From Cordia subcordata (taxonomy: Eukaryota; Streptophyta; Magnoliopsida; Boraginales; Cordiaceae), in contig JAPTOF010000005.1 of assembly GCA_028554755.1 (NCBI GenBank), positions 18,326,001-18,390,000 of the forward strand: a DNA stretch of 64,000 bases, in the 5' to 3' direction. Both the position numbers and the translations under genes were made by a program. Positions 36,917-48,881 of this stretch are shown here, in pieces. The stretch's first letter is position 1; each line of letters starts with the position of its first letter. Below the pieces are notes generated by a model. It saw only the letters and a list, made by a program, of their open reading frames with translations, was not told where the DNA came from and did not search any database.

Positions 36917-36996
36917 GGCCCAAATTTTACCTTTCTTTAAGTACAAAAAATAGTAACCCTAGCACTCTCTCCACCTGCACTCAAACCATATATATG
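36917..36996 (+). promoter_or_regulatory. eIF5A promoter: site II motif, telo-box and TATA box
   Basis: GGCCCA (36917-36922) is the reverse complement of the site II element TGGGCC. AACCCTAG (36955-36962) is a telo-box. TATATATG (36989-36996) is a TATA box about 100 bp before the ATG at 37099. Site II plus telo-box is a known pairing in promoters of plant translation-machinery genes active in dividing cells, matching the product. Function is inferred from motif and position. Confidence 0.65.
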
Positions 36997-37098
36997 CAAG
37001 CTTCTGAGCCGCCACTACTCCATTGAAAACTTTCCATTTTGAGCTCCTCAATTTGCTTCTAAAGCATCATTTTTAGTTTCCTTTTCGAGAAGGAGAAG

Positions 37099-39316
37099 AT
37101 GTCTGACGAGGAGCACCATTTCGAGTCCAAGGCCGACGCCGGAGCCTCCAAGACTTACCCTCAGCAGGCCGGCACCATCCGCAAAAACGGCTACATCGTC
37201 ATTAAGTCCCGCCCCTGCAAGGTATTGTTTTTATTATCCTGGTGGGTGGTCGTGAATTGTTAATACAGTTATAATAAAATGACTTGGGCAGTTTGCAGTC
37301 ATTTTATATATTTATGTGGATGTGCGTGCGCATTTCATACCATTCTCCTTCACTGTTATTCTCCCCGTGCTCCCTCACCTTTGTTTAGAAATTTTATAAT
37401 TTTTGTTTATAATATTAATACTGTGTGGGTCTGTGTGCGTGAATCTGTTTTTGTGTACACGTTAAGCGCGGTGAACTAATAAATTATGAACAAATAGTAA
37501 AAAAGTTGTAAACAATTGAATTAACGTGTTTGTTCATAATTTTATACTATTTATTCATAAATTTTATGTTTTTGTTTGTTTCTGTGCTTAGTAGGGGCAC
37601 AGTGCGTAAGTTGCATGATATAAGGTCTCACGTATGTGTATGTGTAGACTTTTGAATTTCAGATCTGAGTGCGTCACTTGCTGTTTATTAGTTGAGGTGT
37701 AGATTCTATTTTCTTTCTTTTTTTTAATTTTGTGATATTAATTAGTGATGGAAATTTTAGATGAAAATGTTTGAGGATTTGAGGCGTTGAAAATAAGTTC
37801 TTGTTGATAATAATATGTTTTTTTGTGTTATGTGGTTTAGTGGTTGTTAATTAAGGCTCTCTTCGGATATGTGTCAACAAAGTTGTACGAAAGTTGTCAT
37901 ATGTGTCAACATGAAGTTTAGATCTTATCATCTGAATCGTCAACCGTTTTGGTCCGAGATTTAATATGCATAAGAATTTGAATGTTATGAATTATGTAAT
38001 TAATATTTTTGTGTTGTCTGTTCTATTAAATGAGGTTTTTTTTGGTTTGGATACTTTTCTGGTTTAATTAGAAACTTCAATTGTCTGGGAAGCTTTTCGA
38101 GCAATGATCTACGGCGATAATCAAAGATAGTATTATTTTGAAATGAGATAATCTACAAAGTTTCTTAAAAGTTGGTAATCGGTCTTGTAATATTTTGATA
38201 TCCAAACCAAATGGAGCCTAACATATGCTTGATACAGTGTTTCAAGCTGTTGAATGTTTGTTATTACTGGAAAGATTTAAGCATGTTTCTTTTTAATAAT
38301 GTTTTATCATGAATTCTGGTTTGTCTTCATCTGTATCTTCAGAAATATTTTTTAGTCTCCAATTCAGAGACTCGCAAGCACGATTTGTATGCTAATGTCT
38401 TGGTGCTATTTACAGGTTGTGGAAGTCTCAACTTCCAAGACTGGCAAGCACGGTCACGCCAAATGTCACTTTGTTGCGATTGACATCTTCACTGGAAAGA
38501 AGCTTGAAGATATTGTGCCATCTTCCCACAATTGTGATGTATGTCATGCTTCCCTTTTTCATTTTATTTGTTTCTTATTATTACTATCTGTTGCTTACTC
38601 CCAGGTCTCTCTGTTTGTTCTGAATATGAAAATGCCCTATCTTGAACAGGTTCCTCATGTTACCCGTACCGACTACCAGCTTATTGATATCTCCGAGGAT
38701 GGATTTGTAAGTGGATAACTAACCCTTTTGCATATGTTTGCTGGCAGAGATTAGTCTGGCCTAATATGGTGCAATTTGTTGTAGGTGAGCCTGCTTACTG
38801 AGAATGGAAACACTAAGGATGACCTGAGGCTTCCAACCGATGAAAATCTGCTCACACAGGTTAGTGGGTCTTCTTATTCTTTTCATTTGGGATGCCAAGT
38901 GTTAGTCCAGCACTGGAGTGAGTGACAATGTTGAGTTGCCATGCTGTATAATTTTTCAATGTCTTGATATAGATATTAGTGACAGGCGTGTTAGGACTTA
39001 GGTCAAGCAATTTGCTTTTATTTAGGAGTTGTTGCTTGATCAGTACTTCTTCCAATGGATGCAATTTACTGTATTGTATATGTTTATTTGCATAACTATA
39101 AGCATCATTTAGTTGTCACCATGGTGAATGAACACAAACTGAGCCCCATCCACCCTAGTCCCCACCCCATCTCTGTTTTCTGACCTGTATTCCTGTCCCG
39201 ATGATATACAGATCAAGGATGGATTTGCCGAGGGCAAGGACCTCGTGGTCTCCGTGATGTCGTCCATGGGAGAGGAGCAGATCTGTGCCCTCAAGGATAT
39301 CGGCCCCAAGAACTGA
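37099..39316 (+). CDS. Eukaryotic translation initiation factor 5A (eIF5A)
   Basis: eIF5A binds ribosomes and relieves stalling, notably at polyproline stretches, and acts in elongation and termination; it works only after one lysine is converted to hypusine. Five exons (37099-37221, 38416-38538, 38650-38706, 38785-38859, 39212-39316) all join in phase 0 and give 160 residues, the usual plant length. The hypusination loop [12 protein letters not shown] is intact, with the modified lysine at residue 52 between two glycine-containing turns. The N-terminal SH3-like domain (about 20-85) ends at VPSSHNCD, and the OB-fold domain follows ([14 protein letters not shown] to DIGPKN). Exon 1 starts [20 protein letters not shown], typical of plants. 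Intron 1 is long (1194 bp), and each intron has GT-AG borders. Promoter motifs upstream fit a growth-linked translation gene. Confidence 0.97.
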
Positions 39317-39545
39317 AAGCTTTACACTGTCGCACTGATTGCTCCTTGTCTTGTTACTTGTGTCTTGTTATTTTCATATCAAAGTAGTTTTGATACGAGC
39401 TTAGTGTTGATGGAGGATGCAGGATGTCATATTCGAGAATGAAAACTACTGAATTCTCGGCGTGTTGTATGGCCTTAGCTCCATGTTGGATTATAGTTTT
39501 GTGTTACCGTCCGAACCGTCTTTACTTGGGAGAATTATTTTTGGC

Positions 39546-39596
39546 AACAATGTGTTACTTTCTTTTTTTTTGTCGGAAACAATGTGTTACTTTCTT
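39546..39596 (-). mobile_element. Minimal retroposon insertion: tail with 19-bp target duplication
   Basis: The 19-mer AACAATGTGTTACTTTCTT occurs at 39546-39564 and again at 39578-39596. The 13 bases between are a T-run followed by TGTCGGA. On the minus strand this is the TTCCGAC end plus poly-A also found at 14915-14964. It looks like a retroposon so strongly 5'-truncated that only its last bases remain. It lies about 230 bp downstream of eIF5A, in or near its 3' UTR. Confidence 0.6.
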
Positions 39597-39606
39597 GACC
39601 ATAAGT

Positions 39607-40173
39607 AGGGGTGTGCATGATTTGGTTTACTTTGATTGTGACCGTATTTCAAACTAAATTAAAATCAAGTGGTTTATATTTGAAAGAAACCAATTGGTTG
39701 TTTTATCATGTATGTAACTAAACTAAACCAACATATTTATGTTGGCTTGGTTTAGTTTTTGGTTTTTGGTTTTTTGTGAAAAGATTTAAAAAACTTAAAA
39801 TTTTATAATAAAATTATATTAAAAAAATTAATTTACTATTCATATTACAAATTTAATATCTTTACCATTAATAAAACACAAGTATAGTTGTAATTTGGTG
39901 GTTAAAGTTTGAAAATATAATTTTGTGGTTAAGGGTTGAATGCTTAAAGTACATAAGATTTGAAATGAATATATACATAGAATTAGGGAAAAAAAATAGT
40001 TCGATTTGATTTGGATTGGTTAGGATATTTAATTCAAATCGAACTAAACTTGTTGGTTTCCAAATAAAAGTAACCAATTGATTTATAATTGTATAAAATA
40101 ATCAAACTAATTATAAATTTTCAGTTAATTTGGGTTGATTTTGTGGGTTTAACTAATTCGTGTTCGCTTTTAC
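39607..40173. mobile_element. hAT-like element, 567 bp, with perfect 8-bp TSD
   Basis: The 8-bp repeat CCATAAGT lies at 39599-39606 and 40174-40181. The left end AGGGGTGTGCATGATTTGG is the opening of a widespread plant hAT MITE type with GGTTTGGTTT-rich bodies; the right end on the minus strand (GTAAAAGCGAACACG) has drifted. The body contains both TTGGTTTAGTTTTTGG and TTTGATTTGGATTGG-like runs. Non-coding. Confidence 0.7.
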
Positions 40174-40264
40174 CCATAAGTGATTGTTTTATGATCTTTC
40201 GTGTCGAAAATGGTCATTCTATCTCGTTTGGTTTTAATTTAGTTCATGACATGCTCATGATGGT

Positions 40265-40440
40265 TTTTTTTTTTAAATTTATTTATTTTGGTCGAAAGAG
40301 TTCATTAAAATGAAAAGGCATTAGAAAAGAAACCAAGCCCAAAAGAAACTGGACAAAAAAAAGAAGAATACGACTAACATATGAGCCGCGGCCCGGAAGT
40401 ACAAAACAACAATAGGCCAATCGACAAGCACCTCATTGTT
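40265..40440 (-). mobile_element. LINE 3' end remnant
   Basis: A T-run is followed on the plus strand by TTTTGGTCGAAAGAGTTC and a purine-rich, moderately GC-rich segment to about 40440. On the minus strand this reads as a 3' end with CTTTCGACC before an A-rich tail, a form seen at plant LINE 3' ends. No reverse transcriptase is present and target duplications were not found, so this is a tentative remnant. Confidence 0.4.
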
Positions 40441-41118
40441 TGCCACATTTACTCGTATTATTAGAAATAAGAATGACAATCATTAGATATTATAATTAAT
40501 CTAATTTTTGAATTTGTAAAAATAATTAATGAAAGTCCAAGTGAATTAATTTGATAATCAACCTAGTGAATTAATTTGATAATCAACCTTCTTCATTAAA
40601 AGCTCGTGGAAGATTGATCCATTTCGTAAAGAAAGCAATCTTAAACTTCATAATGTTTGGGTCGACTTGGTTAGTTTATAATCCTGCAAAACCTAATGTT
40701 TTGTTCGGGTTCCCTTAAAAAGTCATAAGAATTAACCATATTTCGATTACTAAGTAGCAAAAGCTTTAGTAAATATTAGATTTTTGGAAATCATTAAATA
40801 AATTTTCCTAAAAAGGTTAGTCGAGATTTTATATTGCTCTAAGTTATGAAAAATAAATAAATTTTGTTCCTTATTAATATAAATTAAGCATTCTCAAACG
40901 GATACAACTATTTTTTTTTTTCCAATACAAGGATTTCTAAATTAAGATCGAAGAACTATTCTCTTCCTCCTCGATTACTTTAAAAGACAAATGTTTTAAT
41001 TATGACCAATAACATGTATACGTGTTACCAATCTTCTAATGGTGATAAAAGTAGAATTCTAGATAATTAATTAAGGAAAAAAAAAAAGAAGAAGAATACA
41101 CAAGTCTATTCTCCGCCC

Positions 41119-41130
41119 GGGGGGGGGGGG
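41119..41130. repeat. G12 homopolymer run
   Basis: Twelve G residues follow CCGCCC, in an otherwise AT-rich region. A similar run lies at 28288-28299. Homopolymers of this length are prone to assembly error, but no gene is affected. Confidence 0.8.
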
Positions 41131-41217
41131 TGGCGGCACAAATAATTTTATATAATTTATTTTTTATTGATAAATATGCACAGCTTCCATCGTCACATTT
41201 ATTTTCGAACAAACTAA

Positions 41218-41256
41218 TCCACGTGGTCTCAGGTTGGGTGTGCCACGTCATACCTG
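41218..41256. promoter_or_regulatory. Paired G-box/ABRE-like motifs in a gene-free block
   Basis: CCACGTGG (about 41219-41226) is a perfect palindrome, and GCCACGTCA follows about 20 bp on. Such pairs act as ABA-response modules in plant promoters, but no gene starts within several kb, so it may be an orphan or the promoter of a lost or non-coding transcript. Confidence 0.3.
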
Positions 41257-41495
41257 CTTAATTTTGTCATGTGTCATGGTTTGGCTTGTGGCCATTTCCA
41301 TGCCAATCAATTGCGACTTGTAATTAATTTTCATTACAAAAATATCAAACCTGTTACAATCAAGTTTCCAGTTAGTCTCCACTAGCACATAATGTTCAAT
41401 GTAATTTCTTTTTTTCTTTTTCTTTTTTCTTTTTGGTCAAACATGTAATGTATTGGACCAAAAAAAGTTTATTTGTTTGGGAGGATTTGAAAATA

Positions 41496-41741
41496 CACTA
41501 ATGGAAAAAAGTGTTTTCAACGCTTACCTTCTCACTAGAAGAAAAGTTATGCTCTAATATTATTTGTTGTTCATAAACATATACAAATAGGCGTCAATTC
41601 TCATAAAATTATAATTTATGAACTTCATGGTCACGGTTGTCCAAAACCGCAACTTATTTGCGCAAAAAGTCAAATGTTTAGCAACGATTATTGAATTAGT
41701 GCTACGATAACTGTCACCTGGGTGACAAAATTCTTGTAGTG
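41496..41741. mobile_element. Miniature CACTA element, about 246 bp
   Basis: The left end is CACTAATGGAAAAAAGTG and the right end on the minus strand is CACTACAAGAATTTTGTC; the CACTA termini with an AAGAA-like continuation define the superfamily. Flanking triplets ATA and TTA match at two of three positions, as expected of a decayed 3-bp duplication. Internal sequence such as GCGCAAAAAGTCAAATG is non-coding. Confidence 0.55.
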
Positions 41742-42787
41742 TTATGGACTAAACCTCATAAAATTAAAAACAATCACTTGTCAAATATTTGGAAAAGAAC
41801 AAAACTTGTAAGTCTAACTATCTCGCATTACACCCATCGAACTGCAACCATCGTAACTAACTACAGCTTCACCAAAAATTTTGGCCGAGGAAGTGAAAAG
41901 TTGAGACTGGATTATAAAATAAAACACATCTATGGAGAGGCAAAGTTAATTTTGGCTTGACTTCACTACTTGGCAAACAAATTTTGGAATAGGCCCTCAA
42001 CCTCCGCAGAGTCTGTTGGAAAAAAAATAAGCAAGGAAAAGTGTTTTTTGGGTCAGTAAAAACTAATTTGTGGCTTAACCTCCATCTTGTAACCCAAAAA
42101 AAAAAAAAAGCAGAAGACTGTTGTCATCCCGTGTATCACGTTCTCTTACTTGAATCAATCACAGAAAGTCCATTGTACTCAAAAGCTTTTTTTATTGGCA
42201 TATGGAGTAACCGTGCAACCTCCCCAAAACCACGAGATATTTTCTATTGATATTTCAACTATTCTTCATCAGGATTAAAATTTTTCTTTTAATATTATCA
42301 TAGCATCATAATATTAGGATCAGCAGAACCTAACAATTCATAATTATCTACATTATATTGTCAAAATTGTGTATGAATAATTCAAAACAGTAGTAGGGTC
42401 AAATTAAATAATTTTTTTATTTATGATAATTTTACAAATGTGCCCTATGAGTTTTTATAATTTGCAAGTGTTGTATAATTGTTTCATTACTAATTTACTT
42501 ATTTATCTTTAATAAAACATGAAATGTAAAATTGTAAATGGTCATTTATTACTTTAAGGTGGAGCATGTATAAATTTAAAATGAATCATACACATAAATT
42601 AATTTTAATAATGTCTTAAATTACATAGGACAAAACTAATTTCTCAAATACAAGCAGGTTCAAATATTGGTGAGCACATAGAGTAAAGGGGGAGAACTTA
42701 TATCGTGCACTTGCAGGTGCACTGTGCAACGTGCACCTACGACTGTAAACGTACTAAACAAACAGCTTAATAGTACTGAACAAAGAT

Positions 42788-43245
42788 GATCTGTGAATTC
42801 CATTGAACAAATAACTTTATGAATACTGAACAAATGGTCTTTTTATTCTAAACAAATATTTGTAACTGTTTTCATATATAGATATTTATTAATTTTGCAC
42901 TTGTTAACAGATATTGTGATGATCTGTAAATTTTATTGGACAAACGACTTATGAATACTAAAGAAATAGTCTTTTTATTCTGAACAAACATGTGTGACTG
43001 TTTTCACATATAAATGTTTGTCAATTTTACACTTGTCAATAGATATTGTGGTAATCTGTATATTTTTTTACTGGATAAACAGTTTCTGAATACTAAATAA
43101 ATAATTTTTTTTTATTCTGAACACACATCTATGACTGTTTTCATATATAGATGTTTATGTGAATTTTACTGGACAAACAGCTCATCTATAATTATTTTTA
43201 TGTATAAATATTTATGTAAATCTGGACAAACAACTTATGAATATT
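42788..43245. repeat. Tandem repeat, unit about 132 bp, 3 to 4 units
   Basis: Unit 1 is 42788-42920 (133 bp), unit 2 is 42921-43052 (132 bp), unit 3 starts at 43053, and degraded partial units follow to about 43245. Each begins GATCTGTRAATT, carries TTATGAATACTRAA and GTCTTTTTATTCT, and ends in ACAGATATTGTG-like sequence. Non-coding. A palindrome-rich GTGCACTTGCAGGTGCAC stretch lies just before the array (about 42705-42722). Confidence 0.85.
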
Positions 43246-43932
43246 GAATAAATATGCTTGAGCAACCACATAAATGAGAATAAGGTACACCTTATAATTT
43301 GCTGTAAAGAGATAAGATAACCACATAAAACGTTTGATTATTGTGTTCTTGTAATGTACTCTTTCCCACATCTACAATTCAAGTAATTTGCTAAACTACC
43401 AATACACCAAAAATAGCACCACGGGGGAAATTTTGTGTCACGTCCATCTCTTTCGTCTTTCTTTAAAGTCCAACGTGCCCCGCACGTACTCATTAATGCA
43501 TATGTTCAATCAATCAAATGAAGACTCGAAGTTCCGAGGAGTGATCGAGTAATAAGTTATTATGGTCAAAATTGTTGAAATATGCAATTATATCATTGAA
43601 TTTTATAATTTTAAAATAAATTTAATATGATCTTATTTAATTGAGTTTTTTGTGATTGGTTCAATTGTCAATATGTACTTGGATATATATAGATACTTGC
43701 CGTGAAAGTTCATTGATCAAATTTGACTTGAAACCATTCATTTTCATCCTTAGGCCAATCACACATCCATAGACGCTGCTATCGTGGACGCTAAAGAAGA
43801 AATTTTGTCTGTAGTTATTTTGTTTGGGAGTATAATACATGTTTATTCAAGTTCAATTCATGTAAGTCACGTTAATTAATGCGTACGTTAAAATTCAAAC
43901 GTGCCCATCTAATTGTTCGATGAGTTAAGCAA

Positions 43933-44149
43933 GGATTCGTTTGGATTAGTTTTTTTCTTTTTTTAGAAGTGTTTCTTTTCAACAATTAAAAAAAAAAGTT
44001 CTTTTGAGAAGTTGAAATTTCTAACTTATGGTAAGAGATAAATTTGATCTTTTCTCAGAATTTTAACCTTTTTTAAGTCAATTTAATTATTCATTGCATG
44101 CAAAAAAAATGTAATTTTTTTATGGAAATAAAATCCAAATCGAACAGAC
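43933..44149. mobile_element. Tourist-like MITE, decayed copy, about 217 bp
   Basis: The left end GGATTCGTTTGGATTAG and the right end on the minus strand CTGTTCGATTTGGATTT match the window's GTTTGGATTGG family, with the usual T-rich/A-rich interior. No clean target duplication remains. Confidence 0.5.
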
Positions 44150-44767
44150 ACAAATATATGTAATTTTTTTATGTAGTTTTTAACTAATACAAATTACATC
44201 GAATTAAAAAAGATGACAAAGTGTTTTTTTAAGTTGTCCACACTCAAACACACACAGAAATATATGTTTTAGATCTGTGCTTATCCTCTCATCAGAAAGA
44301 CGTACTTGGCCTTTTTCTTGACTAAGAATTCTTTAGTGATGTTGCCAAGTTGGTGACATCGTGAATAGATGTACTCTCTTGAATCAATATATAGAGATGG
44401 AGAGCTCGTTTACTTACGATGAAATAATTTAACTATTGAGTATATAGTGAATACAAAGAAGATTTTATATGATTGATATTACATTCATTGAATTCATCAC
44501 TTGTAACATTTTATTATATTGTTAAAAAAATTATGGATCCAAATTTAGAGTGTATAAAGATGTTCCGTCCTATAATGTAAAGAATGTTATCTTTTTGGCG
44601 AAATTTTAAGAGAGTTTCAACCAAGACCTTATCCATTTTTGGTTCTAATATTTTTTTGAAGAAAATTAATATCTCTTATTGATGGATTGTTGATGATTCT
44701 TACTTTTTAATGGTGTCAAGAAAGCTGGTGTTTTTGCAATATATCATAATTGAAATTTAATGATTAT

Positions 44768-44981
44768 GGGGTTGTTTGGATTGGCTTTTTTTTTTGTTAA
44801 AAAAGTTACATTAAATTTGCAATAACTATTTGATTTGGCTTATAAAAAAGTTAAAACTCTGGAAAAAAAAAAGAGCTCAAATATAGCTTTTTTTAGAAGC
44901 TAAAATTTTTAGCTTAAAAAAATTATTTTTCAGAAGCTGTTAAAAAAAGTGTTTTTAAAAAAAGTTAATTCAAATGGGCCC
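44768..44981. mobile_element. Tourist-like MITE, 214 bp, TSD TAT
   Basis: The left end GGGGTTGTTTGGATTGGC follows TAT (44765-44767). The right end on the minus strand is GGGCCCATTTGAATT, followed by TAT (44982-44984). The interior AGCTTTTTTTAGAAGCTAAA region closely resembles the copy at 24996-25222. Confidence 0.65.
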
Positions 44982-45179
44982 TATATATAATATTGTAACT
45001 AAAAATAATAAAAATAAATTATTGTTATTGAATCTCATTTATAAAATTTTGATATTATAAAAAGATTCTCGCTCGTAATCTAAAGGGATAAGTTTGGACA
45101 TAATTATATAGGCCGAGCTAGCTGGCTACTGCGGATGATTGCACAGCATTAATCCATGACATGTTTACAATCATTCATA

Positions 45180-45181
<2 letters not shown>

Positions 45182-45211
<30 letters not shown>
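45182..45211. repeat. (AT)15 microsatellite
   Basis: About 30 bp of alternating AT in intergenic DNA, continuing into CATACACACA. Confidence 0.9.
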
Positions 45212-45216
<5 letters not shown>

Positions 45217-47253
45217 CACACACTCTTGATCCTCATAAGGTTTTCAACGACAAACATTCCCGTAGCATAGTTATGATATACTTCCTTGGATAGTGAATGA
45301 TTGATTAAATGGTTTATGAAAAACGAATTTTAATGGGTATAATGTTGTATGTGTTAAGCTTAATTAAATGAGTTTAGGATATATAATTAAAGATAGTAAA
45401 TTTAATTTGGAACATTAGATATTAATGAAAATATTAATATAATCTTAACAGATAAAATGTTGTACTCGTTAGAAAGACTGTAATCGGACAAGGTTGATTC
45501 AGTTAATTTCTAAATATTTCTGTCCCGTTCCATTATCGACACGCGAATTAATTGTGAGTTCATTAAGAGCATGTTAATTCTTAGCAAAAGAGTGAAGTAT
45601 GAATAGTGCACATTAATGGTTAGGAGAATAAATGGACCTAGGGTCGTTCTCATAAACAACTAACTGGATCATTCAATTGAAAAAATAAGTTCCACACGCA
45701 TATAGAATTCGTACATCATACTCAATTATATTGATTGATATCATTTTCCAAGTATTTTCTTCTTTATCGTTCTTTTTTTAATTACTTTTTCTTTATTTAA
45801 AAAAATAATAAAGAAAATTTAATTGATGAAACCCACAATTAGAAATAAGTTGGCAAAGTTCGGTCACTAATTGATAGATTCCTAGGTAGGAAGCCTTATT
45901 GATACGTCAGTCTTCCAATCTCACCTTTGATATATAGATTTTGTAATTTACTTTTAGATATCTTATTACAAAAAATTTATACCATATATTAAAACAAGAA
46001 TTCCAAATTTGGTGGTTAGGGTCGAACACGACTTAGAAACCAAGCTCAATCTCAATCTTTTATACTAAGTTAAGTGTTTTAACTTACCTAGTGGTTAGAT
46101 TATGGGGTCGGTTCTCTCATCCGAAGTTTACTAATTGATAATTAAGCTCTACCAAGTGTTGATGATCAGAAGGTTTCTTTTGTATGAGGAAAAAAAGACA
46201 AAAACCAAACTTCAAATTTGCTTCTCTCCAAATTTCTTAATCGCCATATTATACCATGTGACATATATAATAAAATATTTTTACTAATATAATAAATTAA
46301 ATTAATAATATTAATTTTATGTTAAAATTCATAAATCGCACAACTCACATGCAAGTAACAAATAAAACCAGAGGTCAAAAAGAAGAAGAAGAAGAAAAAA
46401 AAAAGAATTGTGTCAATTTTCATGCCAAGAGTATAGCTGGAGAGTGTCATTCCGTGACGCTAAAAACACACACACCCAAAATTAAAAAAAAAGAAAAGAA
46501 AAAGGTTGAGACAAACATTGAGGAAACGATTAGACAATTGTTTTGCAACCTTTATGGAAAAGTTTGTGTGCACATGATTATATTAATTATGACCCTGGTT
46601 TTGCATAATGTCATACTACCGACATGATTTGATTTTTCATCCAAATCATCTGCTCCCACTTTTCTCAATTTACTGCTTGATTTTGCGGTTAGTAGGGCAC
46701 CCAACTTGACTCTTCATGTCTCACTCTTAATTGTCAAGATAGATGGGATCACGCAACACACGCACGAAGTTTTCGTTATGAATGAATTAGAAAATAAAAA
46801 CAATTCTACTTTTAAAGTTTATTTTACGTCATATTTTATTGTGTTTGATTTATTTTACACGTGTAACATAAAAGAAAATGCTTAATCTGCAGATCAAAAT
46901 AAACGCATCTACTCCGTTTTATTTCTTACATTTGTTTTTCCTTTCATTTTGGCCCTCCTTTCTCAAACTTTTCGCTTGCAAACATTTCAAGACTGTGTTC
47001 AACTCTTTTGTTTTATTATTTTGACAAAAAAAATTAAAATATGACAAAAAGATAATATTCCTTTTTCAATTTTCAAATTATATAACAAGAATTATTTTAC
47101 CGCGACATCAAAACGCACCTCTACTTTAACGTCGCGACAATAAAAAGCTACAAAAATCAAAATCTAACCCGACCTAGCTATCTTTTCACTTTCTTAACCA
47201 AAAAGTCCACATTGACTTGTTCAATCTCCACCAATTACTATTAAAAACAATGT

Positions 47254-47254
<1 letters not shown>

Positions 47255-47289
<35 letters not shown>
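47255..47289. repeat. (AAT)n microsatellite, about 11 units
   Basis: A run of AAT trinucleotides in intergenic DNA about 2.8 kb upstream of the WRKY gene. Confidence 0.9.
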
Positions 47290-47473
47290 TGAACAGTAGG
47301 TCCTTATCGTGGCCACAACAGCCGAGTACAGGCTGTCGCAATATTATTCATTTTAGTTTTCCGCAAGTTGGCTTCGTGACTCCCCAAAAAAAAAAAAAAA
47401 AAAGTCAACGCCTTTTTTCTCCGGAGTCTTCGGGCGGGCCTATAACCGCCATTTTGCAAACTTCCACATTTAG

Positions 47474-47800
47474 GGGGTGTTTGGATCCGCTTTTACACTA
47501 GATTAATCCCTGCCCTCGATCATACTTTTATTTTACGTGATATACAAATTTAAGTCATTATGTACCAGAGAAATAATCTTAACGATTTGATCTGCCTCCC
47601 TATTCCGATTTTTAAACTAGTCTATTAACTTAACTTCCATCTAAATTAATTTTTTATAAAAATATTTTTAATATTCTTTTTGTAATAATATGCACATTGG
47701 TTTTCTTTTCAAAAGTAAAAGATTTTAATTTCTCAAATAGCACTTATTTTTCAAAAGTTATATAGAAAAGTATTTTCCAAAAGTCAAACTAAACGAGCCC
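47474..47800. mobile_element. Tourist-like MITE, 327 bp, TSD TAG
   Basis: The left end GGGGTGTTTGGATCCGC follows TAG (47471-47473). The right end on the minus strand is GGGCTCGTTTAGTTTGAC, with TAG at 47801-47803. It is longer than the 215-230 bp copies, so it is a related subfamily or a copy with internal insertion. Confidence 0.6.
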
Positions 47801-48333
47801 TAGCTTTTATTTGTTTTAACAAAAATTACTTATTTTAAAAGTTACTTTAAAAAGATCCCTACCCTAACTTTTTTTTTTTGGTGACTTTGAAGAGTTAAAA
47901 CAAAAAGGAAAGCAAGTTTGACAGAAATATTCTAATTTCTTATCCTTATCTTCTATTTTTATTCCTAATTTATCCTTAAGAAAATCTTATTAACACATAC
48001 TTTGAAAATCATTTTCTTAAGTTCTCTCTCCTCTCACCCCCTCACTCTTGATTTTTTTCTTTCTCTCTCCATTATTTCTTAATCTCTCTCTTTTTAACTC
48101 ATCTTTTATTGGCATTTTGATAATGTAAGTTGTTTTTTAATAATATTTTAATCAAACACGTAAATATTTATTTTGTTCTAATAATTTTTTTATTCAAATA
48201 TAGAACTGCTTAAAATAAAAGATAAAAAGACATGTAGAATTACTCAAGATTATTTTAGAGTGATTTTTCATAAGATAATTCAAACTCATTCTGATCGCAT
48301 AGAGAAAATCTACTTACCATTGTCATAAATTTG

Positions 48334-48881
48334 GAGTTAAATGCACCATCATCTTTTGTGGTTTACAAAAATAATGCTGTTACCCCCTGTGTTTATTAAG
48401 CATATAAAACCCCTTGTACTTTACAAATTTGTAGTATGAACACTTTAACCATTAACGATATCGTTAATTTTAACATAATTTAGGCACCATGCACTTTATA
48501 TTTTGCTTCTTTTAGAAGTGCAGATAGTTCTACAAAAATCTGTACTTCTAAAAAAATATTTGTAATAAATATAAATTAATTTTAGTCATATATACTTGTC
48601 GAAAAAATATAAAATTCATAAAAAAATTTGTAATGCTAATAACAAAAAATTGTAAGTTTTTTATAAAGATCTATAAGTTACATACAAAAATTAATAAGTT
48701 CTTTATAAAAATCTACACTTCTAAAATAAGTACAATATAAAACGCGTGATGCTTCAATTTTGTTAAAATTAGTAATATAATTAATGGTTGAGGTGCTCAT
48801 ACAATATCGGCGTTAGGCAAAAACACAAGGATAACCATGTTATTTTCATAAACTTTAAAAGGTGATGGTGAACTTAACCCC
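48334..48881. mobile_element. Mutator-like MITE, about 548 bp, long inverted repeats
   Basis: The left end GAGTTAAATGCACCATCATC and the right end on the minus strand GGGGTTAAGTTCACCATCAC are alike over about 60 bp, continuing through GTTTACAAAAATAA on one side and GTTTATGAAAATAA on the other. Flanking 9-mers ATAAATTTG (48325-48333) and GTGAATTTG (48882-48890) match at 7 of 9 positions. Long terminal repeats and a 9-bp duplication point to a Mutator-like element. Non-coding. Confidence 0.6.

Noticed and set aside
42788..43245. Tandem repeat as a CRISPR-like array
   Set aside because: Units are contiguous, about 132 bp, and lack unique spacers. CRISPR is not expected in a plant nuclear genome.
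46084..46130. CCTAGTGGTTAG, A-box-like, as a SINE start
   Set aside because: No B-box at the expected spacing and no clear tail or target duplication.
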